Shown here piece by piece: positions 1 through 7,862 of a stretch of 64,000 bases of DNA. The DNA is taken from positions 50,521-114,520 of the forward strand of contig JAHHGV010000030.1 of the NCBI GenBank assembly GCA_019359695.1, given 5' to 3'. The notes under the pieces are model-generated. The model saw only the letters and a program-made list of their open reading frames with translations. It was not told where the DNA came from and did not search any database. This stretch comes from Brasilonema angustatum HA4187-MV1. GTDB taxonomy: Bacteria > Cyanobacteriota > Cyanobacteriia > Cyanobacteriales > Nostocaceae. The stretch's first letter is position 1. The number at the start of each line of letters is the position of its first letter. The translations under genes and the position numbers were made by a program.

Positions 1-2655
1 AAAAATAATTATCCACCCATCTTCGTTTTTGGGTGTAATTTTGGTAAAATCAAAATTCTTCCAGTCAATATTATCGTTGACAGGCGGTTCGCCCAACATA
101 GCATCCTGTATTTTACTCCACTCCTCTCGCGTTCGGAATTTGCCATCATTCTGCCATTTCATAATTTCGATGAGCTTGCGCTGGTCTTCATCAGTAAATT
201 CCCGCGCCTGGTGCTGCTCCCCTTTCTGCTCCTGGCTTTTTTGAATAGCTGAGGTAGTTTTATTCTCTCTTTTTTGCCGTTTTGATTGATTTTCTGCTAT
301 GGCTTGCAGCACTTCCTTACTCTCAAATACTTTCTTGAGGGTTACGCCCACGTAATAGGGGACATTGCTTTTCCGGTCGGCGAGGTTAGGGCTACCGTGG
401 GTGAGCGCGTGAGCGAGGGCATCGGGATTCCAATTTCTTTTCGCCATGCGGCAGAGGACACCGTAATCAACGTTGCTGTAATCAAGCTTGCCGCCTTTTT
501 TGATTTGCTCGTGGTAAAATCCGGTAAACATTTCCAGTGCTTTCGCCTTTTCCCTATCAGTGGCAGGACGCTGGCTAATGTGGGGAACCGGGAGGTTGGC
601 GCGGTCGATTTTCTCCTGTTCCAGGATAGTGCGGGATTCAGAAATAAGGTGTTCGGCGTTGGGGGCGATCGCGCCACTGGAATCTTTATAAAAAAGACGA
701 GCGAAGGGATATTTTCCGCTGTACACGTCCCGGTGTTCTTCCTTGCGATTGGAGAATCCTGCCAATCGTCCATAGTGTTGAAAACCTGCACTGCCTTTAT
801 CACCACCCCATTGTTTCGCCAGCAGTTTAGAAATGGTTCTGGCTTCATCGCGCTCTAATAATCCGTGGGACACTCTTACCCAGGCTTGCAGATTTTTCGG
901 GGATGTTTCAACGACAGCAGCGGGGGAGAGTCCTGCTGCTTTCATTTCTTCTACGGTTACGCCATCGATATCATCGAGGAGAATGAGTCCTTGTTGCTTG
1001 CCGTCCAACTCTTTCAATCGAATATAAATATCCTTGCCTTGTTGGTTTTGCAGTTTGAGCCAGTTGACAATTTTGGCTTTTTGAGTATCGGGGTCGTATT
1101 GGAGAATTTCATCTTTTGACCAGGTGCGGTTGCGCATTTTGTCTTCAGCGCGGTCAAATATACCAATCTCAAATTCTGTACCACCCATTAAATCAAGCTG
1201 GCGTTTGACGATTTGATAAGTTGGATCACGGGGTTCTTTACCTTTCACCTTGGTTTGTTCTGGGGTTGGATCAGTTTGTTGAGCAGGAGATTTTTGCTGT
1301 GGTTGTGGCGAGTTATCGTTTCTGGCTAAAAGCGGGTCAAAGGTGGTTTGTTTCTGCTGGCGTTCCTGGAGATAGTTGTTATGTTCCTGGTTTCGCCATG
1401 CCTGCTTGAGGCGAATTTCCTGAATCTCTTCAATCCGCTCCTGCTTTTTCAGCTTCTCCCATTCTGCATTGATTTCTGCTTGGGAAAGGACTGGTTCAAT
1501 ATTTTGTAACTGGGCGACAGCGATAGCCGTTTCCTGGTGTTGTTTTTTGGGTTCCTGGTTTTTACGCTGGCGCTTTTTGCGTTGCTTGGGTTGCGAGTCA
1601 AAGCCACGCTCTTTTTTCCATGCTTCCTGTTCTTGTTTGCGGAATTCTTTTACGGTTTTAACCAATGCTATCTCTTGTTCCAGTTTCGCCTGGAGCCAGG
1701 TAAGATAATCTTTGTCGCGTGAGTGTTCATCTTTGGCTTGCTCTTTAGCGATTTCTTCTTTGCGGTATTTGACCAGGAGATTCAGTTTTTTGAATTCATC
1801 ATTGAGTTTGCAGATTTCCGGTAAGGGATTTTCGTCAGGATTCTGCTCATGGTTTTTGCGCATTTCTGCGATTTTCAGCGGTTCGTTGATGGGGATTTGG
1901 TCGGTGATACCCCGTGCCTCTAAACTTTTGACGGTTATCCGCAGATCCAAACCAGCTTGTTCCAGTCCTCGGTTACAATGGTGTGCCCAAGCTTCGCGCC
2001 AGTGGACAAACAATTCTTTCTCATCCAGTTCGCGGATTTTATTGCCAAAGACTTTATTGTCTTTTGGCTCATGTCCCAGATTTTTTAAAATTTTATGGGT
2101 TTGGTAGAGCTTGCGTTCTTCGTTACTGATGATTTTCCGTTGGGCTTTAGTCAGGTTGGTTTTATCGGCTGTCTTGGTGATTTCTTCAATCTGCCGTGTG
2201 GAAATTAAAATATGCACATGAGGGTTATGTGCGGACTCTCCCGTGAAGTTGTGATAAGCAACATCAGCAATAATGCCCTTACTGGTAAATTCTGCCTGAA
2301 TGAAATTTCGGGTGGCTTCAATTTTCTGCTCATGGGTTAATTCCTTGGGCAGGCATAATTCAAATTGGCGGGTGAGGCGGGAATCGAATCTTTTCTCTGT
2401 TTCTTCAATAACATTCCAAAGGGTTTCGCGCTTTTTCATCCATTCGGCTGCGTGTGCTGGGGCGATAATTTCAGAGAAGTAAACATCATCTCTATTTTTA
2501 TATTCCCAGGAACGTCCTTGTCGCTCGTCCCATAGCCGATCTTTGGAGCGATAAGCTGCCATTGCGACAACGCTCTTGCCTTTGCCGCTCTTACCATCAG
2601 CGCGATTCACGGGCTTGATGTCGGTGTTGATATAGCGCACACCCACGATGGTCAC
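1..2655 (-). CDS. MobA/MobL-family relaxase with primase-like domain (partial)
   Basis: Predicted DNA nickase/strand transferase for plasmid mobilisation. The frame is open from the GTG at 2655 to the window edge (885 codons) with no stop seen, so the C-terminus is missing. The N-terminal relaxase domain has AAYRS around residue 33-37 (candidate catalytic Tyr35) and the metal-binding histidine cluster HNPHVHIL near residue 142. A long K/Q/E-rich helical middle follows. Around residues 610-660 a segment containing GFQHYGRLAGFSNRK resembles the RepB-like primase domain found fused to relaxases. The start is uncertain: the frame is also open upstream and no clear Shine-Dalgarno is visible, but the conserved domain begins near GTG 2655 or 2646. 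It is transcribed away from the inverted-repeat region at 2.7-2.8 kb. Base use is ordinary for the window. Family assignment is good; the primase activity is inference. Confidence 0.85.
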   Translation of the reverse strand, partial: MTIVGVRYINTDIKPVNRADGKSGKGKSVVAMAAYRSKDRLWDERQGRSWEYKNRDDVYFSEIIAPAHAAEWMKKRETLWNVIEETEKRFDSRLTRQFELCLPKELTHEQKIEATRNFIQAEFTSKGIIADVAYHNFTGESAHNPHVHILISTRQIEEITKTADKTNLTKAQRKIISNEERKLYQTHKILKNLGHEPKDNKVFGNKIRELDEKELFVHWREAWAHHCNRGLEQAGLDLRITVKSLEARGITDQIPINEPLKIAEMRKNHEQNPDENPLPEICKLNDEFKKLNLLVKYRKEEIAKEQAKDEHSRDKDYLTWLQAKLEQEIALVKTVKEFRKQEQEAWKKERGFDSQPKQRKKRQRKNQEPKKQHQETAIAVAQLQNIEPVLSQAEINAEWEKLKKQERIEEIQEIRLKQAWRNQEHNNYLQERQQKQTTFDPLLARNDNSPQPQQKSPAQQTDPTPEQTKVKGKEPRDPTYQIVKRQLDLMGGTEFEIGIFDRAEDKMRNRTWSKDEILQYDPDTQKAKIVNWLKLQNQQGKDIYIRLKELDGKQQGLILLDDIDGVTVEEMKAAGLSPAAVVETSPKNLQAWVRVSHGLLERDEARTISKLLAKQWGGDKGSAGFQHYGRLAGFSNRKEEHRDVYSGKYPFARLFYKDSSGAIAPNAEHLISESRTILEQEKIDRANLPVPHISQRPATDREKAKALEMFTGFYHEQIKKGGKLDYSNVDYGVLCRMAKRNWNPDALAHALTHGSPNLADRKSNVPYYVGVTLKKVFESKEVLQAIAENQSKRQKRENKTTSAIQKSQEQKGEQHQAREFTDEDQRKLIEIMKWQNDGKFRTREEWSKIQDAMLGEPPVNDNIDWKNFDFTKITPKNEDGWIIIF

Positions 2656-2710
2656 TCTGTAAACGAACGTGCCGCGCCACCGTGCTTGCTGCGGGGGGTT
2701 CAGTCCAGAT

Positions 2711-2834
2711 GGGGGGCAGCCGCCCCCCAAGTTCTGGCACGCCTATGCAATCGGTCGGGCTTTGCACGAATTTTTTTGTTTAAATGTGATTTTATCACAA
2801 ATTTAAATAAAAAAATAGATTGCGTAGGCGTGCC
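2711..2834. repeat. Nested inverted repeats upstream of relaxase, candidate oriT
   Basis: Three palindromic structures lie side by side. A GC hairpin has arms 2711-2717 and 2722-2728. An outer pair GGCACGCCTATGCAATC (2736-2752) and its complement at 2818-2834 matches at 16 of 17 positions. Inside it an AT-rich palindrome spans 2770-2816, centred on GTGATTTTATCAC. The location between the relaxase gene and the divergent mobilisation-type gene is where MobQ plasmids usually carry oriT. No nic consensus was recognised, so the oriT role is inference. Confidence 0.5.
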
Positions 2835-2933
2835 TTTCGGATTTCGGGCTATCGCCCTGACCTCAAGGGGGGCTGGTTCCGCTGCGCTACACCAGCTAAT
2901 GATGGGAAGATGTTCGCCTCGCTGCGCTCGACT

Positions 2934-3019
2934 GGGTGAAGGTTCTTCACTCCCTCCCCCCTCTCTTCACCCGTGAAAAGGGGTGAAGTGTTGATTTTTC
3001 TAGTGAAGGATAGGTGAAG
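2934..3019. repeat. Clustered TTCAC/GTGAA motifs (iteron- or operator-like)
   Basis: About seven copies of TTCAC or its complement occur in 86 bases, some paired as short palindromes (for example CTTCACCCGTGAAAAGG). More copies recur inside the next gene at 3236-3285, including the exact palindrome TTCACTGGTGAA (3264-3275). The cluster could be binding sites for the HTH protein encoded just downstream. The rest of the 2656-3058 gap contains no convincing gene. Confidence 0.45.
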
Positions 3020-3058
3020 AATCTAGCATTTATGGGGACGCTATGATAAACGCCTTCC

Positions 3059-3703
3059 ATGCACTATACCCTAAGTCAGGCGGCTAAAGCTACAGGCAAG
3101 GATAAAACATCTATCCGATGGGCGGTTAAAAATGGCAGAATTGCTGGTGTTTTGCAGGATGAAGCCGGTAGCTATAAGATTCCTGTTGATAGTCTCTTTA
3201 AAGTATATCCGCCAGTTGAATCGGTCGATATTTCTTCACCCATTCTTCACCCCCTCCCCGTTCCTTCACTGGTGAAGACTTCACCCCCAGATAAAGAATC
3301 TAAGGATACCCCAGAAACCACAACGGACAAGAAAGCATCTAAGCCTTCCCAAAAAACAGAGGATTTTAGGAAAGAAAATGAATCTGGGACACCTGAAAAA
3401 AATTCTCCATCTGACAAAGTTGAAAATTATCTTCTGCGGGTTAGTGAACTAGAAATTAAGCTGTCATTTGCTTTACAACGTATCAATGATTTAGAGAAGG
3501 ACAAAACGACTTGGCAGGAATTATGGAGAGATGAGCGAGAACTATGGCGTACTGAAGTTAATGCATGGCAAAAACAAGCAAATGCCTTAACTGCTACTAT
3601 AGCGATGCTGGAAGAGAAACATCAGCAACGATTTATCACCAGACGTAGAGGAATTTTTAAACGCTGGTTTGGGGAAGAAGAATTGAAAGAGAAGGGGAAT
3701 TAG
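3059..3703 (+). CDS. HTH DNA-binding protein with C-terminal coiled coil
   Basis: 214 residues. Residues 1-50 form a MerR/excisionase-type helix-turn-helix (SQAAKATGKDKTSIRWAVK). A low-complexity P/S/K/E-rich linker (about 55-120) follows, then a coiled coil (about 122-195), and a basic tail RRRGIFKRWFGEE. This architecture, HTH plus coiled coil plus a RGLF/RGIF-like basic end, is familiar from small proteins encoded next to MobQ-type relaxases. A role in mobilisation or its regulation is therefore inferred. It is divergent from the relaxase gene. TTCAC motifs lie both in the promoter region and inside the linker coding sequence, which suggests autoregulation. ATG 3059 is chosen because the HTH begins directly there; no strong Shine-Dalgarno is seen. 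Confidence 0.7.
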   Translation: MHYTLSQAAKATGKDKTSIRWAVKNGRIAGVLQDEAGSYKIPVDSLFKVYPPVESVDISSPILHPLPVPSLVKTSPPDKESKDTPETTTDKKASKPSQKTEDFRKENESGTPEKNSPSDKVENYLLRVSELEIKLSFALQRINDLEKDKTTWQELWRDERELWRTEVNAWQKQANALTATIAMLEEKHQQRFITRRRGIFKRWFGEEELKEKGN

Positions 3704-3795
3704 GAAGACACAAAGATTATGGTGTACACTATAACTTGCTTTTTTCGCAAATTTATATAAAGTGATAGTATCATTAATTTAATTTTGTGCAAGCC

Positions 3796-4473
3796 ATGAG
3801 TGCGCCGCCTTGGTCTTCGCTGGATGACTTGCCTCCCTCGCTACAGTTATGGGGCAGTTATGAAAAGGCGTTTGAGTATTTTAATTGGCATCTGTTCAAA
3901 GGCGAGTTGCCTGCTTGTATCTTGATGATGAATGCGAAAGGTAAAAGTCTGGGGTGTTTTCATCCCAAAAGCTGGGATAAGAACGGGCAGGCAGGCTTGC
4001 ATGAAATCAGTCTGAATCCAGTGTTGTTGAAACGGGATGATGATTTGATGCTGCAAATTTTTGTCCGGCAGTTGGTGCATTTGAAACAGCACCTTAAAGG
4101 GACGCTTCCTCCCAACCTGGGGTATTGCAACAAGGATTTTACCTTGCTGATGAAAGAAATTGGCTTACCATGTGAACAGGAGTTCGGGCAGAATGTGCGG
4201 CACAAAGTAGAAGAAAATGGGCTTTATGCTAAGGTACGTCCCCAGGCAATCCAAGAGTTTTTCCCGCTGCGAAATTCCTACCAGGTTTTAGAGAAGCGAA
4301 AGACGCGGTTTAAGTTTACTTGCCCTGTGTGTGGTATGTCGGTTATGGGTGCGGGGAATCCTCAACTTATCTGCCGGACAACAGAAAAATGTGATGTTCT
4401 CTTAGAGAAGGAACCAGAACCGGGGGAGATTCAGTCAGAACAGCCAGAAAGCAAACCGGATGAGCAAGGCTAA
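3796..4473 (+). CDS. SprT-like domain protein with altered catalytic motif
   Basis: 225 residues from ATG 3796 (a GTG three codons earlier is possible). The layout is that of the SprT-like/SPRTN zinc-peptidase family: an N-terminal helix with FNWHLFKGELP, a conserved LHEISLNP segment, the helix normally carrying HExxH, and a C-terminal zinc ribbon CPVCG...C. At the active site it reads VRQLVHLKQH, so the catalytic glutamate and first histidine are replaced (RQLVH). The protein may be a DNA-binding pseudo-protease. It overlaps the following nuclease-like gene by 14 bases, implying translational coupling. Plasmid SprT-like genes are common, but the partner pairing here is notable. The family call is confident; loss of activity is inferred from the motif alone. 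Confidence 0.75.
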   Translation: MSAPPWSSLDDLPPSLQLWGSYEKAFEYFNWHLFKGELPACILMMNAKGKSLGCFHPKSWDKNGQAGLHEISLNPVLLKRDDDLMLQIFVRQLVHLKQHLKGTLPPNLGYCNKDFTLLMKEIGLPCEQEFGQNVRHKVEENGLYAKVRPQAIQEFFPLRNSYQVLEKRKTRFKFTCPVCGMSVMGAGNPQLICRTTEKCDVLLEKEPEPGEIQSEQPESKPDEQG

Positions 4474-5017
4474 GGACAAGCTGGCGTATGCCGTACCCAC
4501 GGCGAAATACGCAGATAGCGAGGCGTGGCGTTTTATCAATCGTATCAGAAAGAACCCCTTCTCAGCAGATCAGGAACTGGCGGGAATCATTTCGCTGTTG
4601 CGGGAGAAAAACCCGTTTATCTTTGAAGAGATAATTTTAAATTGTTGTAAATCTTATAAATATTTTGTGATTCCGAAAAAAGGATTCACCAAGGATAATG
4701 GGATTGATGGGGGCTTTGCTTTTCACGGGCGGTTTTATGTGGTGCAATGTAAACTGTACAAGGCAGAAGCTAATCCCGACCATATCCGCTATTTTGAAAA
4801 AGCTATTGGCTGGCATCAGGCAGCGCGTGGTTTCTTTTTTCATACGGGCAAGACAACAGACGAATTTAGAAAAGCGGTGCAGGAGGCGAAATACGTTCAA
4901 GTGGTTTCCGGGCGTGTCCTGATTGATTTTTTAATGGGGCGAAAACCGCTTTACTTGATAGGGTATCATCAGAAGCAGACACTAGAATTGGCTGCTCCGG
5001 TGGTGGAACAGCCTTAA
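4460..5017 (+). CDS. Mrr-like restriction-endonuclease-fold protein
   Basis: 185 residues. The central GIDGGFAFHGRFYVVQCKLY matches the PD-(D/E)XK core of Mrr_cat-type nucleases: an acidic residue after a GID turn, a beta strand, then QxK. The following segments (ARGFFFHTGKTT, then VVSGRVLIDFLMG) fit the later strands and the typical 'I will use this locus' end of Mrr domains. Such enzymes cleave DNA, often modified DNA; the substrate cannot be read here. Translation is probably coupled to the SprT-like gene (14-base overlap). A methyltransferase gene lies nearby on the opposite strand but is not an obvious operon partner. ATG 4460 is chosen by the overlap. Confidence 0.65.
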   Translation: MSKAKDKLAYAVPTAKYADSEAWRFINRIRKNPFSADQELAGIISLLREKNPFIFEEIILNCCKSYKYFVIPKKGFTKDNGIDGGFAFHGRFYVVQCKLYKAEANPDHIRYFEKAIGWHQAARGFFFHTGKTTDEFRKAVQEAKYVQVVSGRVLIDFLMGRKPLYLIGYHQKQTLELAAPVVEQP

Positions 5018-5179
5018 ACTTTGGTTTCTACTTTATAGCTTTTATGACCATCCTCTTTTTGCAATTCCTGTTAGCTTCATAACGTTTCCCACAAATTGTT
5101 TACTCATGGTGTTTACTTTTTGCTTTTTGATGCGTGAGGGTAAGGGGCTGCGGTTGTGGCGATTGCAGCCCCGTTGAAG

Positions 5180-5413
5180 TTAAAGTTTGTAGCGCAGGAA
5201 AAGGGCTGCTTTGTAAAAGCAGAGTGCATTTTCTAACAGTGGTTCAAGGTCAAGAATTGCCCCTATGGCAGTGTCAATACTTTCGCGGATCGTCAGGTCT
5301 TTATTTGCCAAGTGTCCTATTGCCTCGTCTGTTGCTTCAACGATTTTAAACAGGATGCTGTCTAAGGCGATAATATTTGTTATGATAGCAGTTTCGTTAT
5401 CAGCTAATTTCAT
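5180..5413 (-). CDS. Small hypothetical protein
   Basis: 77 residues, mostly helical, with no recognised domain (ETAIITNIIALDSILFKIVE near the N-terminus, two hydrophobic helices, no clear membrane segment). It is the last member of a run of minus-strand genes starting at 7139. Amino-acid composition looks natural, but the ribosome-binding site is weak, so it could be spurious. Confidence 0.45.
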   Translation of the reverse strand: MKLADNETAIITNIIALDSILFKIVEATDEAIGHLANKDLTIRESIDTAIGAILDLEPLLENALCFYKAALFLRYKL

Positions 5414-5446
5414 AAAATGACTTTCGTTTAGAATTTCAAATTTTAT

Positions 5447-5647
5447 TTATTGGCAGTCAAACCAGCGCATGGCAGTTTGCAGCAGGTGGTTATAGTCGCC
5501 TGCGGTTGCCTCCTGGCGGAAAGCGTCTATTTCCTCCTGGGATAAACCCGCTTTTCTGGCTGCTCGTTGGCAAAGCCCCAGAATTACAAAAGCGTTGCTG
5601 TCGTTACCTGTCAGTTGTACGGCAATATGAGGGTATTTAGGTTCCAT
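5447..5647 (-). CDS. Conserved small plasmid/phage hypothetical protein
   Basis: 66 residues, with the pattern HIAVQLTGNDSNAFVILGL, then RAARKAGLSQEEIDAF, then AGDYNHLLQTAMRWF. This resembles a small family common in plasmids and phages of actinobacteria and cyanobacteria whose function is unknown. It lies 15 bases downstream of the methyltransferase stop in the same orientation, with an AAAGAAAG purine run before ATG 5647. It is probably co-transcribed with the methyltransferase and J-domain genes. Confidence 0.65.
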   Translation of the reverse strand: MEPKYPHIAVQLTGNDSNAFVILGLCQRAARKAGLSQEEIDAFRQEATAGDYNHLLQTAMRWFDCQ

Positions 5648-5661
5648 GATTTTTTCTTTCT

Positions 5662-6435
5662 TTACAGGGTGGGGGTTAAACGGTTTTGGGCGATGGTGAA
5701 ATAATTGGTGTCTTTCTCAATGGCGATAAAACCACGTCCGTTCTGTTTGGCGGCAATCGCTGTAGAGGCGGAACCGGCGAACGGGTCTAAAACGGTATCT
5801 CCTGGCTTGCTGTAGGCTTTGATGAGTTCGCTTAATATTCCAGTTGGTTTCTGGGTGGGATGCAACTTGTTGCCTGTGTACTTCCATCCCAAAACATCGC
5901 GGGGAATATAAGCGGGCTTTTCTGGGTTTCCCTTTGCCAACAGATAGGCGCTTTCATGGTGCGCTTGGGTAAAGGATTTACTGGAAGCATAGTTTTTACT
6001 AAAAACGAAATGTCCTATAGGTCGAAAGCCAACACGCCGCCACACTTCCATAAAAGAATCCACTTTATGCCAACCGTAAAAAGAAACGCAAAAGCTGTCA
6101 TTTTTCAGGACGCGGTACATTTCTTGAAAAGCTGGGGCAAGCCAGCGGTCGTTATTATCGTTTAAAATCGTGCGCCCATCTCTGCTTTGATACCCCACTA
6201 GGTAAGGTGGATCAGTCAAAATAAAATCAACGCTGATGGCAGGAAGGGTTTTCATCACTTCCACACAATCACCGTGGATAAGGTCGCTTTTTAGCGTGGG
6301 CTTTTTTACGGGAACAGGACTTTCGAGGCGTTCAGCAAGTCGGCGTTGATTGGCATCGAGTTGATCTATCCTGGCGATGAGGTTTTTTAGCAGTTCGCTA
6401 GGTACGGTAATTTCGGTTTCTGTAGGTGCAAGCAT
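5662..6435 (-). CDS. Adenine-specific DNA methyltransferase (orphan)
   Basis: 257 residues from the ATG at 6435. The open frame reaches 6522, but that start would overlap the J-domain gene and adds a poor N-terminus. A coiled coil (LIARIDQLDANQRRLAERLE) precedes the catalytic domain. The domain shows LIHGDCVEVM, the catalytic DPPY (in ILTDPPYLVGY), HPTQKP and the AdoMet motif LDPFAGSASTAIAAKQ near the C-terminus. DPPY before FxGxx is the beta-class order of N6-adenine or N4-cytosine methylases. No cognate restriction gene is directly adjacent in the operon; the Mrr-like gene at 4460 is convergent. On plasmids such orphan methylases usually protect against host restriction. The target sequence cannot be predicted. 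Confidence 0.9.
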   Translation of the reverse strand: MLAPTETEITVPSELLKNLIARIDQLDANQRRLAERLESPVPVKKPTLKSDLIHGDCVEVMKTLPAISVDFILTDPPYLVGYQSRDGRTILNDNNDRWLAPAFQEMYRVLKNDSFCVSFYGWHKVDSFMEVWRRVGFRPIGHFVFSKNYASSKSFTQAHHESAYLLAKGNPEKPAYIPRDVLGWKYTGNKLHPTQKPTGILSELIKAYSKPGDTVLDPFAGSASTAIAAKQNGRGFIAIEKDTNYFTIAQNRLTPTL

Positions 6436-6466
6436 GGTTGTTATCCGATTCTGGGTAATTTTGGGG

Positions 6467-6967
6467 TTAAGATACTGTTGGCACTTGTTCTTTTTCTGCG
6501 GTCTGAAAGCCTCGGTAGCCATACTTCTGGGCTAATTCTCCCAACGTGCCTTTAGATTTTCTTGCTTTTTTCCAGCCAAGGGGTTTGTAGTACCAAAGTT
6601 TCCGCTCACTGTGCCAATGCAAGCCTGCTTCTTTGAGGGCTTCCCTATTCGGTTTCGTGTCACCGCCAACCCAAATCCAATAGCCAATCAAGGCAATATT
6701 GAGGGAGCGGAGTTTGAGAAGTTCCAAAAGTTTATCCATCAACTCGTTTTCTATATCGGCTCGGTAACGATAGGTTTTTTCTTCGCCTTCGCTGGTATGG
6801 CTGGTTTTTCCATCGCAGGCTTTTAAAGCCTCGTGATACTGACGATTAATTTCTTTCATTACATCTTCACTGCCGCCCCGGTCTGGATGGTGTTGCATCG
6901 CTAAAGAGCGGTATAAAGATTTGATGTCTTCAACAGTTTTTGACTGGCTAAAATAATTGATGCTCAT
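6467..6967 (-). CDS. J-domain (DnaJ-like) protein
   Basis: 166 residues. The N-terminal 55 residues form a J domain (DIKSLYRSLAMQHHPDRGGS) with the HPD tripeptide around residue 28, which stimulates Hsp70 ATPase activity. The rest is not DnaJ: a helical stretch (DIENELMDKLLELLKLRSLN) and a compact W-rich domain (IGYWIWVGG, HWHSERKLWYYKPLGWKK) known from plasmid and phage J-proteins. It lies 22 bases downstream of a small membrane-protein gene and 31 bases upstream of the methyltransferase gene, so likely in one operon. Short accessory J-proteins may recruit host DnaK for plasmid replication or transfer; that is inference. Confidence 0.85.
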   Translation of the reverse strand: MSINYFSQSKTVEDIKSLYRSLAMQHHPDRGGSEDVMKEINRQYHEALKACDGKTSHTSEGEEKTYRYRADIENELMDKLLELLKLRSLNIALIGYWIWVGGDTKPNREALKEAGLHWHSERKLWYYKPLGWKKARKSKGTLGELAQKYGYRGFQTAEKEQVPTVS

Positions 6968-6989
6968 GGGTAAAATCTTTCGCTGAAAT

Positions 6990-7139
6990 TTACAGGAGGG
7001 TGATTTTTCTGGCGGCTGCCAGGACGAACAGCCAAAGCAAGCTGAACAAAATACCGATAAAGAAACTTTCCTTGTCCTTGGCGATTGCGCTGATGGTTAA
7101 ATCTGCAATCAAGAGCATGGTTAAAATGAGTTTGTGCAT
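6990..7139 (-). CDS. Small membrane protein, 49 aa
   Basis: Starts at ATG 7139 behind a good Shine-Dalgarno (AGAAAGGA, about 8 bases upstream). It has two hydrophobic segments (LILTMLLIADLTISAIA and FFIGILFSLLWLFVLAAA) separated by KDKES, and ends RKITLL. It is the first gene of the minus-strand operon running to the methyltransferase. No family recognised. The longer open frame upstream is GC-rich repeat sequence and is not considered coding. Confidence 0.6.
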   Translation of the reverse strand: MHKLILTMLLIADLTISAIAKDKESFFIGILFSLLWLFVLAAARKITLL

Positions 7140-7568
7140 GGGGTTTATTCCTTTCTGATTTTTCTCTGCTGGGCGCAGCCCATGCTTTTGTGCTTGCCGG
7201 AAGCGGGTAAGGGGGAATGCAAGGCTTTTGGGTGGGGGAGGCTCCGCCTGCACAAGCGCAGCGCGGAAGGTGGAGTACCCGCACAAAACCCGCAGGGCTT
7301 GGGCTTGCATTTCACCGCGCTTCTGGCAGCAAATAAATCTCTTGCGCGTCAGCGCTCCGTATTCTCTATCGTGGGGATGTCTGGTTTTGCGCTATATGCA
7401 GAGCATCAAGCGTATGCGCAAAGCGCACGCTGCGCGAACGACGCTCGCGCGAACGCCGAAGTCCAGAGGCTTATCGCTTGTCTTGCGATTATTAGGCATA
7501 AAAGTAGCGAAGCTGACACCAGCCGCCACGCGACGGCTGTAATGTTTACCCCAACTAGGTTTCAGTAA
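7140..7568. repeat. GC-rich palindromic repeat region, no gene
   Basis: Non-coding. Imperfect inverted arms at 7195-7222 and 7304-7328 (TGCCGGAAGCG ... AATGCAA) enclose a G/C-rich block. From 7360 to 7470 there is a run of overlapping palindromes built from GCGC and CGAACG units (for example CGCAAAGCGCACGCTGCGCG). This is the cyanobacterial short palindromic repeat type, with a related copy at 33.1 kb. Open frames across it are artefacts of composition. Confidence 0.6.
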
Positions 7569-7668
7569 AATTTTTTCACTTTATGCAGCGTCTAGTTCCA
7601 ACCGCTCGTCCATGTTCAAGTGAAAAGTTCCGTAGGAAAGTGGAGATTGGCGATCGCACAACCATTTG

Positions 7669-7840
7669 GTATTGAGCCGAGATATGACCAAAAAACTGCA
7701 TTCCGGTTCTGAAAACTCTAATCCTGTAAGGGATTGAAAAATTGCTACATGAAAGTCAAAAAGTCGTTATTTACAACGCGCTCCTTTACGCCTTTCCAAG
7801 TCCAGAGTACAGTTTTTTGGTCATATTTCGGTACGATGCC
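7669..7840. mobile_element. MITE-like element enclosing one CRISPR-repeat-like unit
   Basis: Terminal inverted repeats of about 31 bp with some mismatches: ATTGAGCCGAGAT followed by ATGACCAAAAAACTG at 7671-7699, and its inverse around 7809-7840. Between them, ATCCTGTAAGGGATTGAAA (about 7720-7738) resembles the 3' end of cyanobacterial CRISPR repeats, but there is only one copy. The end motif ATTGAGCCGAGAT recurs in the 228-bp repeats at 11.4 and 12.7 kb. Confidence 0.5.
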
Positions 7841-7862
7841 AATAGGAGATAACACTTTTCTA

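Noticed and set aside
286..858. 190-codon plus-strand frame and other plus-strand frames at 1.2-2.5 kb
   Set aside because: They lie opposite the relaxase, whose minus frame is open for 885 codons with clear family motifs; the plus products have no natural pattern.
2656..2760. A specific nic site for the relaxase
   Set aside because: No convincing match to known MobQ or MobP nic cores could be pointed to by eye, so only the inverted repeats are reported.
7134..7568. 144-codon plus frame and two 106-codon minus frames
   Set aside because: They run through GC-rich palindromic repeats; only the 49-codon membrane-protein part (6990-7139) has a ribosome-binding site and natural sequence.
7700..7760. 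CRISPR array
   Set aside because: Only one repeat-like unit is present, with no second copy at spacer distance and no cas genes in the window.
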